A stretch of DNA of 64,000 nt from Akebia trifoliata (GCA_017979445.1 CM030710.1:14060248-14124247), one strand, 5' to 3'; shown: positions 11,610 through 22,875, counted from the stretch's first letter. The notes: generated by a model from the letters alone, not told the origin. Program-made: numbers and translations.

Positions 11610-12241
11610 GGATCGTAAATAGTACTAAGGCTAAGAATGAGCCACTGCTTGAGATTCAGCCAGAACAACAGGGGATAGAACTTAGTGGGTTCGAATTCGA
11701 GAAAATCTGCTCAGTTCAATGGGATCATTCGGTGAAAGAATATTTCCCTATTGAGAACACCTCTAACTGTTATATGGCCAATATGTTCAAAAAGATGAGA
11801 TTTTTTCCGGGTATGAGCCTAGGTCACAAGCAACAAGGTATCAAAGAGGCACTAGTGATTAAAGAGGTCGTGGGCACATTCGGGCTAGGATATAAGCCTA
11901 CTAAGTAAGATTGGGCCCAATACTGGAAGACAAAGTGGGACAAGGCGATTGCAAAAAGGAAAAAGCGCACCACGGATCTCATTAAAATGAAGTCCTATTG
12001 AAAGACCCTCAATGGCTACTTTGTGAAAGAAGGAGAAGACTTCCGTTACTGTGGGTTCCCAGAGCCGTTCATTGATCACATCACAGGCACTTGTCTACCG
12101 GGATTTGAAATCTTCTTTGGCATGGAATGGCCAGAAAAGAAAGCAAGCACAGAAGTTAAAGAAAAGAAAGTTGAAGACTGACAACTTGATCTGGACTCCC
12201 TCAACATTGATCAGCTGTTCATTGAAGATCACAGTGTCCTA
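11570..12241 (+). pseudogene. N1 protease C-end, G-patch-like motif and linker
   Basis: After the frameshift the protein continues to a Gly-rich motif MRFFPGMSLGHKQQGIKEA (about 11790-11847), resembling the G-patch found after protease in several plant gypsy elements. TAA or TGA codons at 11906, 11999 and beyond break the rest. H1 retains the same motif (FFPGMGLGSRQHGIKAA). This linker is the region of H1 into which N1 inserted. Confidence 0.7.
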
Positions 12242-13412
12242 GTGTTGTTAGTTGAGAAGGGGATCCCAAATCCCCAGTCTGTAATCAAACCCGCCGTTGG
12301 GTGTCTCTCTAACTATCATGTAATTAGTCATGTGTTGCACGTCAAGGCTGGGTCTGTCAGTCCTATTAGTCTTGTTCAGTCTGACATGTTAGTTGAGTCC
12401 TTTATTTCTGTTAAGTCGAATAAGTTAGTTGTTTCTGTTGAGTCTATTATTTCTAGTGAGTCTATTTTTCCTGCTGATTCAAGTGAGTCTGTCAAGTCTG
12501 CAATGAGTCCTGTTACCCCATCTCGTTTAAATGAAATGAAAGAAATTTTTTATTACCCCGAGCGCAATAATAATTTAACTAATAATCTGGCTTCGGAGGG
12601 AGAATCTTCTGACGAAGAACCTCCTCCTGAAATAATCAAATTACTTGAACAAGAAAATGAACGTCGGGCTCAACCTCTAATAGAGGGAGTAGAGGTTATC
12701 AACCTCGGGATAAAAGAAAGTCCTCAAGAAATTCGGATTTGGGTCACTTTATCTCCCAATGAACGCAAAGGGATAGTAGACTTGCTCAGAAAGTTTAAAG
12801 ACGTGTTCACGTGGTCTTACGAGGATATGCCGGGAGTAAGCACAGATATTGTTCAACCTCGGATTCCGTTATATCCTGATGCTCGACCAATCAAACAGAA
12901 ACTTCGACGTATGAAGTCGGAATGGACTTTGAAAATTAAAGAAGAAGTTACGAAGCAGATTAACGCTGGATTTTTGGAAGTAGTGGATTGCCAGTGTCGT
13001 CCCGGTGCCGAAAAAGGATTGAAAAGTCAGGATGTGTGTGGACTTTAGAGACCTAAACAAAGCAAGCCCAAAAGACAGTTTTCCTTTACCACAAATAGAT
13101 GTCCTAGTAGATAGTACAGCAGGACACGCTTTGTTGTCCTTCATGGATGGATTTTTAGGGTACAATCAGATAAAAATGGATCCTCGAGATATGCAAAAAA
13201 CGTCGTTCATCACACAATGGGGAACCTTTTGCTACAAGGTTATGCATTTTGGTTTGAAGAACGCTGGAGCTACCTATCAAAGAGCAGCCACGACTTTACT
13301 ACATGACATGATACACAAGGAAGTCGAAGTCTGTGTAGATAATATGATAGTCAAATCTAAGGAACGACTGGAGCACGTTACTGCGTTAGAAAAGTTTATC
13401 ACAAGGATTTAA
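12242..13412 (+). pseudogene. N1 reverse transcriptase, catalytic box mutated
   Basis: An acidic linker (12242-12760) precedes RT. A small deletion near 12987 shifts the frame within EVVEYPEW. RT proper continues at 13032: MCVDFRDLNKASPKDSF, LSFMDGFLGYNQIKM, FGLKNAGATYQ. The catalytic YVDD present in H1 is CVDN here (about 13330-13341), so this copy could not polymerise DNA. TAA at 13410-13412 ends the stretch, and the same frame resumes after it. Confidence 0.9.
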
Positions 13413-14234
13413 AAGTACCAACTCCGCTTCAACCCGCAGAAATGCGTATTTAGAGTAACTTCTAGAAAACTATTGGGATTTGTGGTCAGTCAGAGAGGGA
13501 TCGAAGTAGACCCTGTGAAGATTAAAGCTATCCAAGAGATGCCGCTGCCTGAGACTGAAAAGCAGATTCGAGGTTTTCTGGGCAGAATCCAGTATGTTAG
13601 CAGATTCATCGCTCAACTCACCAACGTCTGTGAACCTATTTTCAAACTTCTCAAGAAGAATGAACCAACAGTTTGGAATGAGCAATGTCAAAAGGCTTTC
13701 GACCAAGTCAAGGAGTATCTCTTAAACCCACCTATTTTGGTTCCACCTACACCGGGTGAACCACTTCTTCTTTATCTGTCAGTCACAGAAGACGCTATGG
13801 GATGCATGTTTACACAGTATGACAAAGATACTCGCAAAGAGAGGGTTATATACTATATCAGTAAAAAGATGTTAGAGTATGAACGAAAGTATTCGGCCCT
13901 CGAAAAAACTTGCTTAGCACTGGTATGGGCTACTCAGAGACTCGGGCACTATATGCTATCTCATTCAATTATCCTGTTATCTTGGATGGATCCTCTCAAG
14001 TATCTTTTTGAGAAGTCGGCGTTGACAGGGAGAACCGTGTGATGGTTATTGTTGCTATCAGAGTTTGACATCACGCATGTTACACAGAAATCTATCAAGG
14101 GGAGAGCTGTAGCAGAATACTTGGCAGATCACCCTGTAGTAAAAAGAAGAAGGCCTGTCGATCAATTCCCAAATGAGAACATCTTGCACGTTAAAGAAGA
14201 ACCAAGAGAACCAAACATGGCAGTTGTACTTTGA
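13413..14234 (+). pseudogene. N1 RT thumb and first RNase H
   Basis: Same frame as RT: LLGFVVSQRGIEVDP, then the RNase H part with LLLYLSVTEDAMGCM, YYISKKMLEYERKYSALEKT and ITHVTQKSIKGRAVAEYLAD. TGA at 14040-14042 replaces an Arg or Trp codon. The last third (14049-14234) is open and ends where a frameshift leads into aRNase H. Confidence 0.87.
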
Positions 14235-14742
14235 TGGAGCCGCCAATCAAAATGGGTATGGAATAAGGGCAGTCCTATTTTCTCCGGAAGGATGCCACAT
14301 TCCTATCGCTATTAAATTAGCCTTTTCAAACACTAATAACACAGCTGAATACGAGGCATGCATCACGAGGCTTGAAGCTACTTTGAACATGGGCATTACA
14401 GAAATTAAAGTTTTTGGGGATTCAACCTTGGTTATACATCAGTTATTGGAAGAATGGAAGACTAGGGATGAAAAGTTGAAACCTTATCATGAGTATTTGT
14501 TAAACTTAGTCAGTAAGTTTAAAACTATCATGTTCCAACACTTGTCAAGGGAGGATAACAGATTTGCTGACTCCTTAGCAACTTTATCTTCAATGATCCA
14601 TTTGCCCCCTGGTATGGAATTGAGGCCGATCACTGTTGAAGTCAAAGACAAACCCGCATACTGCCATCAGATCAACATTGCTACTCGACTACCCGATGGA
14701 AAGCCATGGTACATAGATATAAGGAGGGTGTTGGAAAAATAA
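14173..14742 (+). pseudogene. N1 second (archaeal-type) RNase H
   Basis: Open for 189 codons with all four acidic positions visible: YFDGAAN, TAEYEAC, VFGDSTL and RFADSLATLSS. The domain sits between RT-RNase H and integrase, which defines the Tat lineage. It ends in TAA 14740-14742 where H1 and X have Gln (CAA), so integrase is cut off from the polyprotein by one C-to-T change. Confidence 0.9.
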
Positions 14743-15951
14743 GAATTCCCGGAAGAAGCATCGAGGAAGGAACGACAAACCCTACTAAGATTAGCATCTC
14801 AATTCATCCTGTGCGCAGGAAGTTTATACAAAAGGTCTTATGATGGGATTCATTTGTTATGTGTTGATGAAGATCAAGCTGAACAGGTAATGGTTGAACT
14901 ACATTCAGGAGATTGTGGCCCACACATGAGTGGGAAAATATTAGCTAAGAAAATTATGAGACAAGGGTACTACTGGCCCACGATGGAAACAGATTGTCAC
15001 CACATGATCAAGACCTGTCACAAATGCCAAATACATGCGAACCTTATACATGTACCACCATCTCAATTAGTTGGTCTGACTTCACTATGGCCATTCTCAG
15101 TTTGGGAAATTGACATTATTGGTAAAATATCGCCTAAGGCATCAAATGGACATGAATACATTCTAGTTACTATCGATTATTTTACCAAGTGGGTCGAAAC
15201 TGCCTCTTATGCTGTCCATACTGCATCTCGAGTTGCAAAGTTTATCCAAACAAACATCATCAGTCGATACGGGGTACCCTCGGAGTTGATCTCTGATAAT
15301 GGGTCGCACTTCAAAGCTGAGGTTATTAAATTGTGTTCAAAGTTCAAAATCTCACACCATAAATCATCTCCTTACCGCCCTCAGACTAATGGAGCAGTCG
15401 AAGTAGCTAATAAGAATCTTAAGACTATCCTCAGGAAAATGTGTCAAGCACATCGAGATTGGTCAGAAAAATTGCCATTTGCGCTATGGGCATATCGAAC
15501 TTCAATCCGATCCTTTACTGGAGCTACTCCCTACTCCTTAGTGTATGACATGGAATCAGTCTTACCAGTTGAAATGGAGATTCCGTCTCTCAGGGTCTTA
15601 TTGGAAAGTCAGTTGTCAGAAGCAGATTAGGTTCGTCAATGGTACGAAGAATTAAGTTTGATCGAAAAAAAATGACTAAGAACTTTGTATCACGTGCAAG
15701 CTTATCAAAGAAGAGTTGTCCGTGCGTTTAACAAAAAGATCAAGGCCCGCCAATTACAAGTCGGAGATTTAGTACTCAAAGATAATAGGGCACCTATCTT
15801 TGACCCTAGAGGGAAATTCAAACCAAATTGGGGAGGGCCGTTCATCATCAAGGAAATATTACCAGGAAAAGCTGTTAGGCTTCAAGATCATGATGGAATC
15901 GAATTACCAGAACCAACCAACCTTGACCAAATCAAACGGTACTACATTTAA
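14743..15951 (+). pseudogene. N1 integrase
   Basis: It inserts the cDNA into the nuclear genome. The HHCC zinc finger is visible (HSGDCGPHMSG, CHKCQIHAN). The DDE core has Asp in WEIDIIG, Asp in LISDNGSHF and Glu in NGAVEVANK. The C-terminal GPF/Y-type module reads FKPNWGGPFIIKEILPGKAVR. The frame matches aRNase H. In-frame stops lie at 15628-15630 (TAG, ancestral Trp) and about 15675 (TGA). No chromodomain follows, as expected for Tat. The natural stop is TAA at 15949-15951. Confidence 0.9.
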
Positions 15952-16415
15952 GGAGGCCATCTTTGGCCGAATCGATCCTCATATTACCCAGTTACCCAGT
16001 TCAACATATGCCTTTTCTTTCTCAGCCAGATCACCTAACCCAGGGGAGGGAAGAATCGAACTACGTTTTGATCTGATCCCAAGATTCTTGGGTACGTAGG
16101 CAACCTGAGAAGTTACTTCAAGCCCGACCACATCAAAATAAAAAAATAGATTCCCCGACAATGAAAAAATCTAAAAAGAAAAAAATTCAAAAGAAAAGAA
16201 ATCCAAAATGGGGAAGAAAATTTAAGGAAAAAGAAAATAATTTAAAAGGAAATGCCACACAAGGGGCATTTGGGTTTTTGAGCCTCAAAATTCCTTTCTT
16301 TTTATATCCAGTCCTAAGCTTACCTATAAAAGTCCTCCTAAGTACCGTGTGAAAAGTCAGGAAAATACAAAATATGATCAGACAGCAATTCCATAAAAAA
16401 AATAAAAAAAGCCTA

Positions 16416-16598
16416 CTAAGTTGAAAACCCAAAAAGGGCAACTTAGGCAAAAATTAAGACAAGCTCGCAAGGTTGAAAATCCTAAAGGACGATTTGGCAA
16501 CAATCAGAGCAAAGAAAAAAAAGGGGCTCGCTAGATTAAAAACCTGAAAAGGCGATCTAGGCAAAAGATAGAGCAAGCTCGCTAGATTGAAAATCTAG
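16416..16598 (+). ncRNA. Tandem array of four two-tier hairpins (putative structured RNA)
   Basis: Hairpins at 16416-16446, 16468-16497, 16531-16560 and 16582-16598. The plan is an ~8-bp outer stem, AAAA on the 5' side, a 3-bp inner stem and a 4-5 nt A-rich loop. Outer stems: CTAAGTTG/CAACTTAG, then CAAGGTTG/CGATTTGG (one mismatch plus wobbles), then CTAGATT/GATCTAG, then a shortened CTAGATT/AATCTAG. Inner stems: CCC/GGG, TCC/GGA, CCT/AGG. Sequence differs between units while pairing is kept. X has the same four in order. Confidence 0.6.
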
Positions 16599-17342
16599 GC
16601 AAAAGTTAGAGCAACAAAGAAAAATAGAAGAAAGTCTTCGGGGAGTTAAAAGTTAAGAGCGGTCCGAGAAGTCCGAGTAATCAAGTTCAATACTTAGCTT
16701 AAATCAGGCACAGACTCGGAAGCTACAAGTATCTTGTCTACGATCAATCTGAAATTTTTTACTTTCCCAAGTGAACTAAGGGAGATAAGCGTGAATTCTA
16801 TGATGAGTCTCAAAAGGAAGTAATTTTGTTCTCTTGAGCCTGACTCAAAACCTTCAATAAAATTAATCAAAATTAAAAGTTGAGTCTTTATTGCGCTTGT
16901 GGTAATCAAATATTTCAAACCTTCATACAAGGGGCATTTTCTTTCTTCTTTAATGTAACTTTTCCCCCTTATACTAGGGGTATATTTTTTAATTTTTACA
17001 TGATGTGTGCAATTATCATTGTGAAACTAGGGGCATTTTGTTTTTGAGCAATGTTAATCCTAAAAGATAATGAGAACCCCAAACTTAAGGTTACCCTCTT
17101 GATAACAGTTTTTCGAAAAACTCTTGAGGTTCAAAAGAAATAAAAACTCAGGTTTTAAATTCATAAAACTTTTGAATAAAACCTTGAGGTTCAAACAAAA
17201 GCATTTTGGATCTCACATAGGAGATAGGGCATTCATTCTGTCTCAGATCTATTCATTTCCAGATTCAACCCCTCTTTTCCAGATTCATTTTCAATCGTTA
17301 TTTCCCAGATTTATTCTTTTAGTCTCAATTTTACTCAATCAG

Positions 17343-17890
17343 ATACCGTCGAGGATTTTCTAGGAATTATGCTCAGATGTTGCCGAGGGCTTTCTCGGAA
17401 TTATGCCCAGATACCGCCGAGGGTTTTCTCGGAATTATGCCCAGATACCGCCGAGGGTTTTCTCATAATTATGGTCAGATGCCGCCGAGGGCTTTCTCGA
17501 AATTATGCTCAGTTACCACCGAGGGCTTTCTCATAATTATCTCAGATGCCGCCGAGGGTTTTCTAGGAATTATACTCAAATATCGCCGAGGGTTTTCTCG
17601 GAACTATGCTCAGATGCCGCCAAGGGCTTTCTCAGAATTATGCTCAGTTACCGTCGAGGGTTTTCTCGAAATTATGCTCAAATGCCGTCGAGGGTTTTCT
17701 CTGAACTATGCTCAGATGCCGCCGAGGGCTTTCTCGAAACTATGCTCAGTTACCGCCGAGGGTTTTCTCAGAATTATGCTCAAATGCCGTCGAGGGTTTT
17801 CTCAGAATTATGCTCAGTTACCGCCGAGGGTTTTCTCAAAATTATGCTCAGATGCCGCCGAGAGTTTTCTCAGAATTATGCTCAGTTTAT
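17343..17890 (+). repeat. 34-bp tandem repeat, about 16 units
   Basis: Core CCGAGGGTTTTCTCGG followed by AATTATGCTCAGATGCCG-like sequence. Because 34 is not a multiple of three, three units restore frame and long open frames appear in all three phases (17377-18015 and others), rich in PPRxFSELCS-like strings. These are repeat shadows, not proteins. Two 102-bp blocks (about 17616-17717 and 17718-17819) suggest a three-unit higher order. Confidence 0.9.
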
Positions 17891-18050
17891 ATTCAAATTA
17901 TGCTCAGATTATGCTCAGTTTATGCTCAGTCTATGCTCAGTTATGCTCAGTTATGCTCAGTTTATGCTCAGATTATGCTCAATTTATGCTCAGATTATGC
18001 TTAGTTTATGCCTAATTTATATTCATTTTATGCTCAGATTTTACTCAGTT
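17878..18050 (+). repeat. Short TTATGCTCAG repeat
   Basis: Degenerate 10-12 bp units of TTATGCTCAG type, clearly derived from the end of the 34-bp unit. X has the equivalent at 60165-60242. Confidence 0.75.
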
Positions 18051-18342
18051 CCAACTTAAACTCTTTAAAATTTATCACAGATTTTAAGTCACACACTTGC
18101 ACAGTTGTTACATCAGTCAAGGAGAATTTTCTAAAATTCAATGATCTAACACTGCCAGTGATAGTTCTCAGTCGATGACTTGGCAATCTTTTAATTCGGG
18201 GAGAGTTTTACCCTCAAGGATCCGAACACACCAACGAATTGCTAAATCAGGCTGCAAAATGAACTGTCACTAGCTTTGGCATTCAGATATTGCACTATCT
18301 ACCAAAATAGATTTGCTATCTAGTTTACTTCAACCCTCTGCC

Positions 18343-18355
18343 AAAGAGGGGCATC
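18343..18355 (+). other. Polypurine tract of N1
   Basis: AAAGAGGGGCATC directly abuts the 3' LTR. It primes plus-strand DNA synthesis. The same string lies next to LTR C at 59889-59901 on the minus strand. Confidence 0.8.
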
Positions 18356-20045
18356 TGTAAACACCCCATTTTTGTACTTGCCTGATTAATCAACTCGTTA
18401 ACCCGATTGCAATGGTTCCCAATGATGGATGTTTATTCCAATGCTTTATTTTGTTACCAAATGTGTTTCAAAAATCCAGATGAGGTATCTCGAACTGACA
18501 AAACTGTAGAAACCACGCCACGCTAGGAAAATATGACCCCAGAAACATAGAAATCATCATCTTGTAGACAAAAAGAAGCTTCACGATAAAAATCACTAAT
18601 TACCAAAATACCCCTAATCTTAAAACATCCCTAGAGCCTATGTTACACTTAGGAAAACCCTTTCAAACACGTAAAACAACAAATCGGAATCAAATAAATC
18701 ATTTCGTCAATTTTCACAGAATTTGACAAAATTACGAAAATGCCCCTCATAAAGTTCACAACCATTTCACACAAAATTTCATAAATGACACAAACCAATA
18801 TTTCCATTGAATTCCTTAGAAAAATCAATTCTAAAACATCGTAGAATATAAAAAACTGACTTAAAACGCGAAAAGTCCTCTCCGAGGGCAAAACGATAAT
18901 TTCACAATTTTTATAATTAAAAATTTTAAAATTAATAAATAAAATATTAAATAATTAAAGTGAAACATTAATGAAATTAATTTAAAATTTTGAACTAAAA
19001 AAATCGATCAATTAAGCTCTCAGGCAAAATTGTTGAGGGTTGCCAAGATATTTCTTCAAGGACCCCTCCATTTGGGGGTCCAAAGAATTAAATATATAAT
19101 AGAGGGGGGTTCTCAAAAAAATTAAATTCAATCAATAAAGACTAAAGTCAAGGTATTAAAGTCAATCAAGTAAGACTAAAGTCAAAATTAAAGTCAATCA
19201 ATTAAGACTAAAGTCAAAATATTAAAGTCAATCAAATAAGACCAAAAGTCAAAATCCTAATAGAATTCTAATTAAATAATAACTCTATTTAGTAGAGTTC
19301 TAACTAAAATATAACTCTACCTAAAATAATTTTAACTAAAATGCAAATCTACCTAAAAAAATTCTAACTAAAATACAACTCTAACTAAAATAATTCTAAT
19401 TAAACACTAATTCTATCTAAATCAACCCTTAAAAAAATCTATAAATAGGGGTCCTCACACCCTATTTTCGTATCAAATCATAAACCCTAAGAGAAGTAGG
19501 TCAAAAAGCCTCCCTAGCCTCCCATAAACCCTAATTTTGAAGCCCCAACTCCTTACCTAACACCCATACTTCAATTTTATCTTGAAAAATACGTAGAAGC
19601 CCTTCAAAAATATCCCAAAATCCATAACGAATTCGAAGAATCCAGAACCAAGAAAGAGATACCTTATCTCGGAGATCAGAAATCAAATCCGGAGACAGAA
19701 CGAAGTAAGGAGTACGGTACAAGGAGCAGTTTTTGTCGGATCTGAGGGAACAAGATCTTTGCGTATCAAAAGTAAAATTTCTGTTATTTTTCTATCTAGG
19801 TTTTATTGTTAGCAATGTAATCTTATTTGGGATAAGTAAAGACCGGCATTGGTCGGGCGGGGTTGGTGCCTAATACCTTCCAACCCTGTAATGCGATCCC
19901 CGGATTCAATTTTAATTTAGTAGATTAGTTTTTTATCCGCTTAGAGTCAGTATTCGGTTCCTAGACCGTAATAACTAGGTGGCGACTCCCAAGCCTCGAG
20001 GGTCAAAAGCGGATCCGCGCACCCCACGGATCAAGGGCACTTTCA
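18356..20045 (+). repeat. N1 3' LTR
   Basis: 1690 bp, starts TGTAAACACCCC, ends GCACTTTCA, with TATA box at 19440-19448 and seven AGTCAA boxes at about 19150-19252. It is the partner of 2541-4230, and most sampled differences are transitions. Confidence 0.93.
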
Positions 20046-20050
20046 GGTAC
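20046..20050. repeat. N1 target-site duplication GGTAC, right copy
   Basis: Exact copy of 2536-2540, directly after the 3' LTR end TTTCA. Confidence 0.93.
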
Positions 20051-20240
20051 CCGTGAGGTGATCGATGAAAGGTTCTAAAAAATCATAATAAGGAAAATCT
20101 TCTCCTGCTTTCACGAAGCGTCCATTAAGGATTTTACGATAAGGCTTCATATTGATTAGATCGGTGACATGTCCTTGTATCCTCGCGTTTGCCTTATCTT
20201 TCTTTGTCTTCCAATATCAAACCCAATCTTCTTTGGTAGA

Positions 20241-21137
20241 TTAATACCCCAATCTGAATGTCCCAACTACTTCTTGAATGGCTGATGCAGCTTTGATCCC
20301 ATGTTGTCTACTACCCAAGCCCATGCCTGGGAAAAATCTCATGCTTTTGAACATGCTGGCCACACAAAAATTGAACGAATTATCGATAGGTACCACCTCT
20401 TTCGCAGAATCGTCCCACTGAATAGCATGAATATTTTCAAATTCAAATCCATTGAGTTGTATTTCTTTTTGTTCGGGTTGAATTTCAGGCAGCGACTTAT
20501 CCTTGGTTTCTATTTCGTGCACAATTCCCATAATTTCGACATTCCCATGAGGTGTGATCACTAAACCGTCCTTGATGAATTTAATCTTCTGATGTAAAGT
20601 AGAAGGTACAGCCTTAATCTGATACAGCCACGGTCTCCCTAGTAATAGGTTGAATGATGACTGAATATCCAAGACTTGGAATTCCACAGGGAAGTCTGCT
20701 ATACCCGTGGATATTCGTAGCTGCAAAGTCCCTAGTACATCCTTTTTCGTATTATCATAAGCTCTGATGCCTTGGCTAGTTGGTTTGAAGTCTTCTGTCT
20801 TGAACCCGAGGCAAGTTGCGATTTTCAAAGGACAGACATTTAGTGTGCTTCCATTATCTACCAAGACTAGAGCGACTCTCATTCCATTGCAGTCAATGGT
20901 GATATGCAGCGGCTTTGTATGGCTCGGCCCTTCTTTCGGGAGATTTGATTCTGAGAAGGATAGACTATTTTCAGCATAGGTTGCCCCTACTATACTGGCT
21001 AGTTGATCTGGAAATGTGTCGAGGGAAACTTGGGTTGCGCTTAATGCTTTGAGAACAACTTCCCTATGAGCTATGGAGGCCATGAGCAAACCCCAAACTG
21101 AAATGTTGGCACCTGTCTTTTTTAGTCGTTTGATCAC
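20241..21137 (-). pseudogene. H1 protease with G-patch-like tail
   Basis: A 298-codon open stretch. The retropepsin active site DNGST is intact (LVDNGSTLNVCPL, about 20839-20877), followed by LLLGRPWLYQIKAVPSTL and, near the end, the G-patch-like FFPGMGLGSRQHGIKAA. It would process the Gag-Pol polyprotein. The frame ends in a TAA or TAG region near 20240, and the downstream linker (20051-20240) carries stops before the N1 insertion point. It is preceded by gag linker codons. The domain itself looks functional, but the polyprotein is not. Confidence 0.85.
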
Positions 21138-21161
21138 AACATCATCCTCTTCAATGGTTTC

Positions 21162-22875
21162 TTAGATGGGGTCTACTTTTTCCTTCCTTGCCAAGGCCGC
21201 TGGATTGTCAACCCTAAGTTTCGGTGGCTTAAAGACTCTTCCTCCTCGTGTCATGTGCTTGACTTCATCACAAGAGAGTGAAAATGGCTCGTTTTCTTCG
21301 GCCAATAGGTAAAGATCTTCATCTGTTGTAGAGAATGGATTTTTTGAGATCATTTGTGCCAAGAGGTAGCTGGTATATGATGGGCTATCATAATGAGGTG
21401 GGGAGAGACAGTATGTCTCATCTTCAACTAGATCAAATGGCTCATAGCTTGTGGTATAGACCACATCAGTGAAAGCTATTCTAACAAGGGGGTAACTGGG
21501 CGATTTGGCATAGATTGAGTGGATGAGAGAAACTGGGCGATTTGGCATAGATTGAGTGGATGAGAGAAACTGGGTCGAATGATAGTTGGGTGTTTGAAAC
21601 CATATTCATTGTTGGCGGAGGCTGATATGCAGGTAGTGGATTGGTAGAGACATTTGGCGGTGTTGGGATAGGAATGATGACTTTTTTATCATCGATAAGA
21701 TTTTGGATAGCATGGTGGAGAGAGATGCAACGGTCAGTATGATGACCAAGGCTTTGATGGAATTCGCAAAAGACGTTAGGGTTATGCGAAACTGGTAGGA
21801 GGTTTGGCAAAGGTCGAGGCTGGAGAGGGGTGAGGGGCCCTTTTTTCAATAGTTTCTGAAAGGCTATAGTGAGGGTCATCCCTAGATTGGTGAACTGTCG
21901 AGGGGGGGCTCTACCTGAATTTACTTGATTATTGGTTCGAGCTGGGGGTTGAACTGAGGTGGTGGAAGTGTTAGCTATATAGGCATGGTTGACGTTGGAT
22001 TTGGAATTAGTGAATGGTTTTTTGGCAGAAGAGTTGGAAATGATCCTAGAGGCAAAAACATCCTCAAGTTGGCTTCCAGCTTGTAAAAGGAATTCAAATG
22101 TGGGGAGATACTGGACAACTAAATGCTGAGCATACCCCTGCTAGAGGTTTTTCAAGATGATTGCCACTTGTTCCTTTTCTGATGGTCTATCCCACATCTG
22201 TGCAGCCTTAGCCCTCTAACGGCTAATAAAATCAGTAAATGTTTCCCCATTCTTCTGCTTAGTATATTTCAAATCCCTTCGAGAAGATTCGATTTTAGTG
22301 TTGTACTTGTACTGGTGCCAGAACATCCTTGACATATTTTCCCATGTCCCAATTACAACTGAATCTTGGGACATCAACCATCGTAACGCTGATCCTGATA
22401 GAGTACGCTGGAACAATAATGTCATATGTTCGTCACTGAGGCCCATTGTGCGCATGTTGGTGACATATACTTTGAGATGCATTTTTGCGTAGCCTACTCC
22501 ATTGAATTTTTCCATTTCTGGCATAACAAACTTCTCGGGCAGACGGATCTTAGGGATTTGATTCAAAGCCTATATTCCTGTCGCAATTTCATCAATCCCT
22601 TTTATGTTCTTCACGGTTGTTTCCAACTGAGTCATTCTGTTGGCTAACATTGGATTCTCATTAAAATGCTTCTCATTTCCGTCAAGCTCATAAACCTCAT
22701 CCAGATTCTTAGCTGTGCTACCTTCCAGTTCCTTGCCCCTTTGATCATCAGGTTGGTCTCTTGTTGACTCAGAGATCTGCTCTAGTACTTCTACCTTACT
22801 TTTTATGCTGTTCATATCCATTGCAAAGACTGCCAGGATCTTACGAATTTCCACGAGTTCAGATTCAGAAGCCAT
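21162..22875 (-). pseudogene. H1 gag, disrupted
   Basis: The start Met at 22875 gives MASESELVEIRKILAVFA. One frame runs down to 21481 with TAG near 22567-22569, TAG at about 22215 (ancestral Trp) and another TAG near 22141. The capsid domain lies at 22216-22530 (FVMPEMEKFNGVG to FTDFIS). The zinc-knuckle variant CEFHQSLGHHTDRC lies near 21735-21776. A 37-bp tandem duplication (21494-21567) shifts the frame, so the linker continues in another phase (21162-21548). Confidence 0.85.
21494..21567. repeat. 37-bp tandem duplication inside H1 gag
   Basis: Two perfect copies of a 37-bp unit beginning AACTGGGCGATTTGGCATAG. Since 37 is not a multiple of three it causes a frameshift in the Gag-Pro linker and repeats the peptide SLIHSIYAKSPS in two phases. 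Confidence 0.9.

Larger units (their letters stand above)
15952..18342 (+). other. N1 3' untranslated region with repeat arrays
   Basis: About 2.4 kb between integrase and PPT. In order it holds a conserved block (15952-16380) also found in E and X, the hairpin array (16416-16598), A/T-rich sequence, the 34-bp satellite (17343-17890), a short ~10-12 bp derivative repeat (17878-18050) and a unique tail. Variable tandem repeats in this place are known for Tat/Ogre elements. I see no sense gene. Confidence 0.82.
2541..20045 (+). mobile_element. N1: structurally complete Tat/Ogre-like retrotransposon (17.5 kb)
   Basis: It has 5' LTR 2541-4230, PBS 4232-4250, a 3.6 kb leader, ORF1, gag, pro, RT, RNase H, aRNase H, integrase, a 2.4 kb 3' untranslated region with tandem repeats, a PPT and 3' LTR 18356-20045. 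Both LTRs are 1690 bp by their boundaries and start TGTA and end TTTCA. A spot comparison of the first ~430 bp shows roughly 5% difference, mostly transitions, so the insertion is not recent. All genes carry nonsense codons or frameshifts, so it could only move with proteins supplied by other copies. Length, ORF1, long leader and 3' repeats fit Ogre-like elements. Confidence 0.94.

Noticed and set aside
11570..12241. A spliced intron between pro and RT, as proposed for Ogre
   Set aside because: H1 reads partly through the same interval and I see no clear GT/AG pair with branch-site support; transcript data would be needed.
16187..16450. 87-codon minus frame rich in Phe and Leu
   Set aside because: Low complexity, opposite to the conserved 3' untranslated block; not kept in E or X.
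17377..18059. Overlapping 98-212 codon frames rich in PPR-like strings
   Set aside because: They are three phases of the same 34-bp tandem repeat; no Met context, no domain, and the same occurs in X on the other strand.
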